Source: Thioglobus_B sp964403565
GTDB lineage: Bacteria; Pseudomonadota; Gammaproteobacteria; PS1; Pseudothioglobaceae
Reading direction: 5' to 3'
DNA: 54,678 bases
NCBI GenBank assembly: GCA_964403565.1
Contig: CAYOFV010000004.1
Location: forward strand, 1 to 54,678
Shown: in pieces, positions 49,828 through 54,678 of the stretch
Layout: each line of letters opens with the position of its first letter
How positions within the stretch are numbered: the stretch's first letter is position 1
Made by a program: the position numbers and the translations under genes
The notes under the pieces: model-generated
Database searches by the model: none
Told to the model about the DNA's origin: nothing
What the model saw: only the letters and a program-made list of their open reading frames with translations

Positions 49828-52371
49828 TTATGCTTTAACAATTTTAACTGGAGTCTTTTTATAATCAGTCTCTTTAGAAAGAGGATCTGTTGCATCCAGA
49901 ATTAATTTATTAACCAAGCGTGAAGCATCAAAAAATGGTACAAATACCAAACCCTTAGGTGGCTTGTTTCTACCTTTGGTTTCAACCATAGCAACCATCT
50001 CACCACGTGATGATGAAATCTTAGCGTTTTTACCACGTCTTAACCCACGAGCTTTTGCATCATCAGGATGCATATAAATAACTGCATCAGGAACTGATCT
50101 ATACAGCTCTGGAACACGTCTTGTCATGGTGCCTGAATGCCAGTGTTCTAGTACACGACCAGTTGACATCCACAGATCAAATTCTTCATTTGGACTCTCT
50201 GCAGGCGGCTCATATGGCGCAGTAATAATATTTGCTTTACCGTCTGGCTTGCCGTAAAAACGCACACCCTCGCCTTTCTTAACATAAGGATCATATCCTT
50301 CACGATATCTCCACAGGGTTTCTTTGCCATCAATAACCGGCCAACGCAGGCCTCTAACTTTATGATAATCATCAAAACTAGCAAGTTCATGGCCTTTTTT
50401 CGGACCTTCTAAACCAAATCGACGATACTCTTCGTACAAGCCTTTTTGGATATAGAAACCAAAATCATCCATCTCACTATTGCCATAGCTATTACCACGG
50501 CTATCAGTAACTTCTTGCTTGCCAAATTTATCAACCTGACCATTGGCATATAGTACATCATATAAATTCTTACCTTTATATTCTGGATTTGCTGCTAGCA
50601 GCTCATCTGACCAAGCATCATCAGTAGTAAATCTCTTAGAGAATTCAACTAATTGCCATAGATCTGATTTTGCCTCTCCAGGAGCTTCAACCTGTTGACG
50701 CCAGAATTGTGTACGTCTCTCAGCATTACCATACGCGCCTTCTTTTTCTGCCCACATTGCTGTTGGTAGGATAAGGTCAGCCGCTTGCGCTGATACCGTT
50801 GGATACGGATCTGACACCACCACAAAGTTTTCTGGATTTCTCCAACCTGGTAGCATCTCATCATTAACGTTTGGACCAGCTTGCATGTTGTTATTACACA
50901 TCACCCAATAAGCATTAAGCTTGCCATCTTTAAGCGCTCTAGATTGTGCAACAGCATGATAACCTTTCTTACCAGGAATTGTTTCTGCTGGCAGTTTCCA
51001 AATATTCTCTGCAAATTGACGATGTGGTTTTTTCATAATCACATAATCTGCAGGCAAGCGGTGTACAAATGTACCAACCTCACGCGCTGTACCACAAGCT
51101 GAAGGCTGACCTGTTAGTGAGAATGGTCCGTTACCTGGTTCAGAAATCTTACCCATTAATAAGTGAATATTGTAAATTAGACCGTTTGTCCATACACCAC
51201 GAGTATGTTGGTTTACACCCATTGTCCAAAGTGAAACTACTTTCTTCTTCGGATCTGCATATATTTTAGCCAAACGCTCAAGCTTATCTTTAGGTACGCC
51301 AGATAATTCTGATACATGTTCTAATGTATACGGCTCAAGTGATTTTTTATACTCTTTCCAGCTAATGCCACTAAGCTTACCTTTGTTGGCGTTTTTAGCT
51401 TTTTTCTGTAGTGGGTGCGATGCACGCAAACCGTAACCAATATCAGTAGGAGTTTTCTTAAAGTTAACATGCTTGTGTACAAACTCTTTGTTGTATGCAT
51501 TGTTATCAACAATATATTTTGCAATATAGTTAAGAATAGCTGTATCTGTTTGTGGCTCAAAAATCATACCATTGTCAGCTAACTCAAACGAACGATGCTC
51601 AAAAGTTGATAGCACGTGTACTTCAGAACCAGGTTTGGTTAAACGGGTATCAGAAATACGCGACCACAAAATCGGGTGCATCTCTGCCATGTTTGAACCC
51701 CACAGTACAAAATTTTCACCATGCTCAAAGTCATCATAACAACCCATTGGCTCATCTGCACCAAATGCACGAATAAACGCACCTACGGCTGATGCCATAC
51801 AGTGACGTGCATTCGGATCAATATTATTTGATCTAAAGCCAGCCTTATATAATTTAGAAGCAGCATAGCCTTCCCATACTGTCCACTGACCTGAACCAAA
51901 CATACCAACACGCGAGGTTAATTTATCTGCAGGTTTGCCTTTATTTTCTTCTTTAGATACTTTAAGAGCAGCCTTCCACTTCTCTTCCATAACGTCAAAA
52001 GCCTCATCCCAAGAAACAGGAGTAAAGTCACCGTTTTTGTCGTATTTGCCATTTTTCTTTCTAAGTAGTGGCTGAGTAAGACGATCCTTACCATACATAA
52101 TCTTAGATAAGAAATAACCCTTAACACAATTAAGGCCTTTATTAACTGGTGCATCTGGATCACCTTGGGTTGCAACTAACTTACCATCTTTAGTGCCTGC
52201 TAGTACTGAACAACCTGTACCACAAAAACGACATGGGATCTTATCCCACTTAATTCCATCAACACTTTCCTCATAGTTGGCAAGTGCAATGCCTGGTAAA
52301 GTAACACCTGCAGTAGTTGCAGTTGCTCCTATTGCACTGTTCTTTATGAACTCTCTTCTGCTAATAGCCAT
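49828..52371 (-). CDS. napA: Periplasmic nitrate reductase catalytic subunit NapA
   Basis: An 847-residue molybdenum enzyme. The ATG at 52371 follows GAGGAG by 5 bp; a TTG 15 bp further upstream is not preferred. The twin-arginine leader is SRREFIKNSAIGATATTAG. The [4Fe-4S] cysteines are C47, C50, C54 and C82 (CRFCGTGCSVL and NCVKGY). The Mo-ligand cysteine is in ARHCMASAV (C191). The C-terminal domain binds molybdopterin guanine dinucleotide (SRGEMVAM). It reduces nitrate to nitrite. Between it and napH is 98 bp of AT-rich DNA, holding an AACATAGGTT motif. Confidence 0.97.
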   Translation of the reverse strand: MAISRREFIKNSAIGATATTAGVTLPGIALANYEESVDGIKWDKIPCRFCGTGCSVLAGTKDGKLVATQGDPDAPVNKGLNCVKGYFLSKIMYGKDRLTQPLLRKKNGKYDKNGDFTPVSWDEAFDVMEEKWKAALKVSKEENKGKPADKLTSRVGMFGSGQWTVWEGYAASKLYKAGFRSNNIDPNARHCMASAVGAFIRAFGADEPMGCYDDFEHGENFVLWGSNMAEMHPILWSRISDTRLTKPGSEVHVLSTFEHRSFELADNGMIFEPQTDTAILNYIAKYIVDNNAYNKEFVHKHVNFKKTPTDIGYGLRASHPLQKKAKNANKGKLSGISWKEYKKSLEPYTLEHVSELSGVPKDKLERLAKIYADPKKKVVSLWTMGVNQHTRGVWTNGLIYNIHLLMGKISEPGNGPFSLTGQPSACGTAREVGTFVHRLPADYVIMKKPHRQFAENIWKLPAETIPGKKGYHAVAQSRALKDGKLNAYWVMCNNNMQAGPNVNDEMLPGWRNPENFVVVSDPYPTVSAQAADLILPTAMWAEKEGAYGNAERRTQFWRQQVEAPGEAKSDLWQLVEFSKRFTTDDAWSDELLAANPEYKGKNLYDVLYANGQVDKFGKQEVTDSRGNSYGNSEMDDFGFYIQKGLYEEYRRFGLEGPKKGHELASFDDYHKVRGLRWPVIDGKETLWRYREGYDPYVKKGEGVRFYGKPDGKANIITAPYEPPAESPNEEFDLWMSTGRVLEHWHSGTMTRRVPELYRSVPDAVIYMHPDDAKARGLRRGKNAKISSSRGEMVAMVETKGRNKPPKGLVFVPFFDASRLVNKLILDATDPLSKETDYKKTPVKIVKA

Positions 52372-52448
52372 CTTTTCTCCTCGCAATTAGTTAAATTTAA
52401 AAAAATAATGAATTTATTACTTTAATTACTTATCTACAACATTTCATT

Positions 52449-52462
52449 AACATAGGTTGTTT
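52449..52462 (-). promoter_or_regulatory. AACATARGTT-type motif upstream of napA
   Basis: AACATAGGTTGTTT matches the 14-bp motif at 46179 and 54483 at twelve of fourteen positions. It sits in the napH-napA gap, 78 bp before the napA ATG, suggesting that napABF may have its own promoter. Confidence 0.35.
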
Positions 52463-52469
52463 TTAGCTA

Positions 52470-53327
52470 TTATTTTTTAAAACGAGCCCCATAACTAAAC
52501 ACTTTTGGCTCGCATATATCAATACAGCGTCCACAATTTGTACAATTGCCATCAAGTACAATTGAACTACCTTTGTCTTTTAATGCAGGGTTGATAACTT
52601 GTGATTCTGGACAAATTACAAAACACTCTAAACAATCTGTACATTTATCTCTATCCTTGGCATTTACCCTTAATATTGATGACTTGCCTAAAAGCGAATA
52701 AAAAGCCCCCATTGGACAAATACGCGAACACCAACCATTCTTAACTACAAATAAATCAAATAAAAATATAAGCGCAATTAAAAACCAACCAAAACTCATA
52801 CCAAAGATGATTCCTCGATGTAATATTGATACTGGATTTACCAACTCCCAAACAATTGTTCCAGTAATAAATGCAATAATCATTACTGTTGCCAAAAGCC
52901 AATAACGAGTTTTATTTGAAATTCCTGCACTAGTGGTTTTAATACCTAATTTACATCTAAGCCATGAGGCAGCGTCAGTCACAATATTAACTGGACACAC
53001 CCACGAACAAAATACTCTTCCACCTACAAGTAGATAAAACCCAACAACAATAAGCGCTCCAATAAGAGCATCATTTGCAATAGAATTCCCAGCAAAGACC
53101 GACTGTAATAATACAAATGGGTCTGTAAGTGGCAATACATCTAAAGTAAGGCTAGAACTAAGATTGCCTTTAACAATCCAAATACCAAAGTACGGCCCAA
53201 GTAAAAATAAACCTAGAATGCCTATTTGTGATATACGTCTTAAAATCAAATACTTATTTGCACTAAGCCAACCTCTTGATTTGGCTGCATCTATTCCCAC
53301 TGCTTTGCATATATTTTCTTTTTTCAT
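52470..53327 (-). CDS. napH: NapH, quinol dehydrogenase membrane subunit
   Basis: A 285-residue membrane iron-sulfur protein. Four transmembrane helices are visible (about 28-50, 80-100, 142-165, 175-195). Two cytoplasmic C-x3-C-P motifs are present: FCSWVCPVNI (106-115) and WCSRICPMGAF. The C-terminal domain is a ferredoxin with CTDCLECFVICP and CTNCGRCIDIC. Together with NapG it is a menaquinol or ubiquinol oxidase that can replace NapC, as in epsilonproteobacteria. It overlaps napG by ATGA. Confidence 0.93.
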   Translation of the reverse strand: MKKENICKAVGIDAAKSRGWLSANKYLILRRISQIGILGLFLLGPYFGIWIVKGNLSSSLTLDVLPLTDPFVLLQSVFAGNSIANDALIGALIVVGFYLLVGGRVFCSWVCPVNIVTDAASWLRCKLGIKTTSAGISNKTRYWLLATVMIIAFITGTIVWELVNPVSILHRGIIFGMSFGWFLIALIFLFDLFVVKNGWCSRICPMGAFYSLLGKSSILRVNAKDRDKCTDCLECFVICPESQVINPALKDKGSSIVLDGNCTNCGRCIDICEPKVFSYGARFKK

Positions 53328-54166
53328 TTTTTCTTAATATCAAAAAGTGGGTTAAAACTATTAAGCGTGTCTAGCGCATTACTAAGCGGCTCATCTGTTT
53401 TTATATCTGTAAGCCCTGCGCCTTGTAGATCGTATTGCTTGCCTTCAGGTAGATTGTATTTATGCTCAACATCAGGAGTAACTAACGACCCTCCAGCCTT
53501 TTGCTTTTCTTCCCAGCCAAGCCTGTAATGATCATGCATCTTGCCCATAGCCAACTTTGTTGGCAATACTTTAATTACTGCCTCTTCCATAATGCAAGCC
53601 TCTTCACACTTGCCACAACCGGTGCAATAATCATAATTAACTATAGGTATAAATAATGTATGTCTGCCACTACGCTTATTATGCTTTCTCTCAATGGTAA
53701 TTGCTTTGCCGCGAATTGGGCAAATATTAAAACACACTTCGCATCTTAAGCCTTGATAAGCAATACAACCTTTTGTATCTACAATCCTAGCTAAGCCCAT
53801 TTTGGCATCATTTATATCAGTAAGACTTTTATCCAAAGCTCCAGTTGGGCAAGCCTTAACACACGGAATATCATCGCACATTTCACAGCCTGCACTGCGT
53901 GCGGTAAAAAACGGTGTACCAATAGCAACACCATCTTTTTCTGTAGCTAAAGACAAAGTTGGAAATGGACAATCATTTACACACAATCCACAACGAATAC
54001 ACGCTGATACAAAATCTTGTTCTTTTAAAGCTCCAGGTGGTCGAATTGCTGTTGCTGGAATCGAGTAAGAATATTTTGAATAACTAATAAGCCCTGTTGC
54101 TATTAGCGCCGATGTAGTAGCTAGGCGCGCAGAATTAATAAAAAATTCTCGACGCGAAATAGCCAC
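53324..54166 (-). CDS. napG: NapG, periplasmic ferredoxin subunit
   Basis: A 280-residue protein starting at GTG, with a twin-arginine leader SRREFFINSARLATTSAL. Four [4Fe-4S] motifs are present: CIRCGLCVNDCP, CEMCDDIPCVKACP, RCEVCFNICP and CTGCGKCEEACI. NapG accepts electrons from NapH and passes them to NapB. The Shine-Dalgarno GAGG overlaps the last codons of napD. The leader is closely similar to that of NapA (MAISRREF), encoded by different codons. Confidence 0.93.
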   Translation of the reverse strand: MAISRREFFINSARLATTSALIATGLISYSKYSYSIPATAIRPPGALKEQDFVSACIRCGLCVNDCPFPTLSLATEKDGVAIGTPFFTARSAGCEMCDDIPCVKACPTGALDKSLTDINDAKMGLARIVDTKGCIAYQGLRCEVCFNICPIRGKAITIERKHNKRSGRHTLFIPIVNYDYCTGCGKCEEACIMEEAVIKVLPTKLAMGKMHDHYRLGWEEKQKAGGSLVTPDVEHKYNLPEGKQYDLQGAGLTDIKTDEPLSNALDTLNSFNPLFDIKKK

Positions 54167-54169
54167 AAT

Positions 54170-54424
54170 TTATACCTCTTCCGAATGTTGATAGGTAAGT
54201 ACTGTAGAAACCACACCAGAGATATCATTAAAACTATTCATAGTGTCAACAATCTTGCCTTGGTTTTCTTTTTCGATAGTAACAATTAGGCGGGAATTAT
54301 CAGTTACATAGTGCACTTCAACACCATCAATTGCATTTAGCTTATCACTAACTTCTTGCTCTTTGTCTTTCATAGCATGCACAAGCACACCACACATATC
54401 TATAGTTTCTTTACTCTCAGCCAT
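54170..54424 (-). CDS. napD: NapD, chaperone for NapA
   Basis: An 84-residue protein with the NapD ferredoxin-like fold: IDMCGVLVHAMKDKEQEVSDKLNAIDGVEVHYV, then RLIVTIE and ISGVVSTVLTYQHSE. NapD binds the Tat leader of NapA and holds it back until cofactor is inserted. It is the first gene of napDGHABF. The upstream 226 bp hold an AACATAAGTTATTT motif and a large folded element. Confidence 0.9.
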   Translation of the reverse strand: MAESKETIDMCGVLVHAMKDKEQEVSDKLNAIDGVEVHYVTDNSRLIVTIEKENQGKIVDTMNSFNDISGVVSTVLTYQHSEEV

Positions 54425-54482
54425 AATTTACTCTCTAAACTTTAGAATATTTATTTTATAAAAACTAGCAAATATTGAAAAT

Positions 54483-54496
54483 AACATAAGTTATTT
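54483..54496 (-). promoter_or_regulatory. Shared AACATAAGTTATTT motif upstream of napD
   Basis: This 14-bp sequence is identical to that at 46179-46192 upstream of fccA. It sits 59 bp before napD. Position and recurrence suggest a regulatory site for respiratory genes. Confidence 0.4.
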
Positions 54497-54540
54497 TTAT
54501 TAGAGGCCTTTGTATAAATATGGGTGATTAGCAAAATGAT

Positions 54541-54614
54541 AGATTTTGCCGAATTGGGTATTTTATTAAAGTCAGTCCCAGCAGGGCTTCGGCAGATTTT
54601 AATAAAATACTCAA
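54541..54614. repeat. Long hairpin element with pseudoknot potential upstream of nap
   Basis: A 20-bp stem joins 54554-54573 (TTGGGTATTTTATTAAAGTC) and 54595-54614 (GATTTTAATAAAATACTCAA), with two G:U wobbles. The 21-nt loop has a small hairpin (AGTCCC, AGCA, GGGCT). GCCGAA at 54548-54553 can pair with TTCGGC at 54588-54593, interleaving with the main stem in pseudoknot order. The wobble bases pair only in plus-strand RNA; on the minus strand they become A:C mismatches. It lies between napD and the gene tail at 54651. Nature unknown: mobile repeat, structured RNA or replication/transcription landmark. Confidence 0.6.
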
Positions 54615-54650
54615 GTTGGTAGGAGATGGTGTTTTGATGATTATTTATAT

Positions 54651-54678
54651 TTATGCAAAAGTCTCTATTAATTGACAT
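54651..54678 (-). CDS. C-terminal end of a ThiO-like gene entering from the right edge
   Basis: On the minus strand the last codons read C-Q-L-I-E-T-F-A-stop (54653 back to 54651). The thiO gene at 11613 ends L-Q-L-I-E-T-F-A-stop. Bases around are also alike (TATTTATGCAAA, then GTCTCTATTA, with only two or three differences in about 27). The rest is outside the window, so either a second ThiO paralogue or a duplicated tail fragment lies here. Confidence 0.55.

Noticed and set aside
49815..49895. Longer napB start inside napA
   Set aside because: It would replace a normal signal peptide with a basic stretch and lacks a ribosome-binding site.
54425..54640. FNR-type box before napD
   Set aside because: No TTGA-N6-TCAA dyad was found in this region on reading it through.
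54451..54678. Minus-strand ORF of 75 residues at the right edge
   Set aside because: It crosses the long hairpin and the ThiO-like tail in another frame and has no domain.
1..54678. CRISPR arrays, insertion sequences, prophage genes, rRNA
   Set aside because: No regularly spaced repeats, transposase or phage proteins were seen. A profile search would be decisive.

Overview
The window is AT-rich chromosomal DNA of a gammaproteobacterium that oxidises reduced sulfur and can respire nitrate. Gene content (fccAB, soxYZ, a periplasmic nitrate reductase locus, many small c-type cytochromes) and housekeeping synteny (thrS-infC-rpmI-rplT-pheST-ihfA, hisS-yfgM-der, rpsF-rpsR-rplI-dnaB-alr) suggest a relative of the SUP05/Thioglobus group. 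That placement is inference from gene content; no search was run.

Layout. 1-1.8 kb: end of a NIF3/YqfO-like gene, an AI-2E-family transporter and an unknown gene. 1.8-8.5 kb (minus): translation operon thrS-infC-rpmI-rplT-pheS-pheT-ihfA, with infC starting at ATT. 8.8-9.3 kb: a RelE/Phd-type toxin-antitoxin pair. 9.4-14.5 kb (minus): MFS transporter, lspA, thiO, a DUF1566 protein and recJ. 14.6-15.4 kb: fabI. 15.4-16.9 kb: a dihaem cytochrome c-DUF302 fusion plus a second DUF302 protein behind a perfect FNR-type palindrome. 17-22.8 kb (minus): mtgA-tsaB, ccmCDEG, hupB, tRNA-Val, tRNA-Asp and ppiD. 22.9-32 kb (plus): rpsF-rpsR-rplI, dnaB, alr, cpdA, DUF1249, a 5'-nucleotidase, hisS, yfgM and der. 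32-35.7 kb: pyrG and msbA. 35.7-42 kb (minus): an accessory run of aldehyde dehydrogenase, acetolactate-synthase-like enzyme, divergent TrpD-like protein, Rieske protein, lytic transglycosylase lipoprotein, cold-shock/membrane protein and a thiopurine methyltransferase-like gene. 42.1-43 kb: a lone tatA missed by a 60-residue cut-off, and a MORN-type repeat lipoprotein interrupted by a 100-N assembly gap. 43.2-54.4 kb: respiratory island with an FNR-family regulator, fccAB, a third DUF302 protein, a c4-type cytochrome, a methionine-rich membrane protein, soxZ, soxY and napF-B-A-H-G-D.

How it fits together. FccAB and SoxYZ handle sulfide and thiosulfate-derived sulfur in the periplasm. NapDGHABF reduces nitrate with NapGH, rather than a NapC, as the visible quinol-oxidising module. 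The ccm genes, TatA and the cytochromes are the export and maturation side of the same economy. Napf and soxY are only about 30 bp apart on one strand, so sulfur oxidation and nitrate respiration may share transcripts. FNR-type boxes lie before the FNR-like gene and before the cytochrome-DUF302 operon, and a second motif (AACATARGTT) recurs before fccA, napD, napA and tatA.

Most unusual points: three DUF302 proteins next to c-type cytochromes, one of them fused to a cytochrome; an FNR homologue with one cluster cysteine replaced by serine; a SoxY ending exactly at its carrier cysteine; a long hairpin with pseudoknot potential upstream of nap; and two duplicated gene tails (aldehyde dehydrogenase, thiO). 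No CRISPR array, insertion sequence, prophage or rRNA was seen. No stretch over 300 bases lacks a gene.
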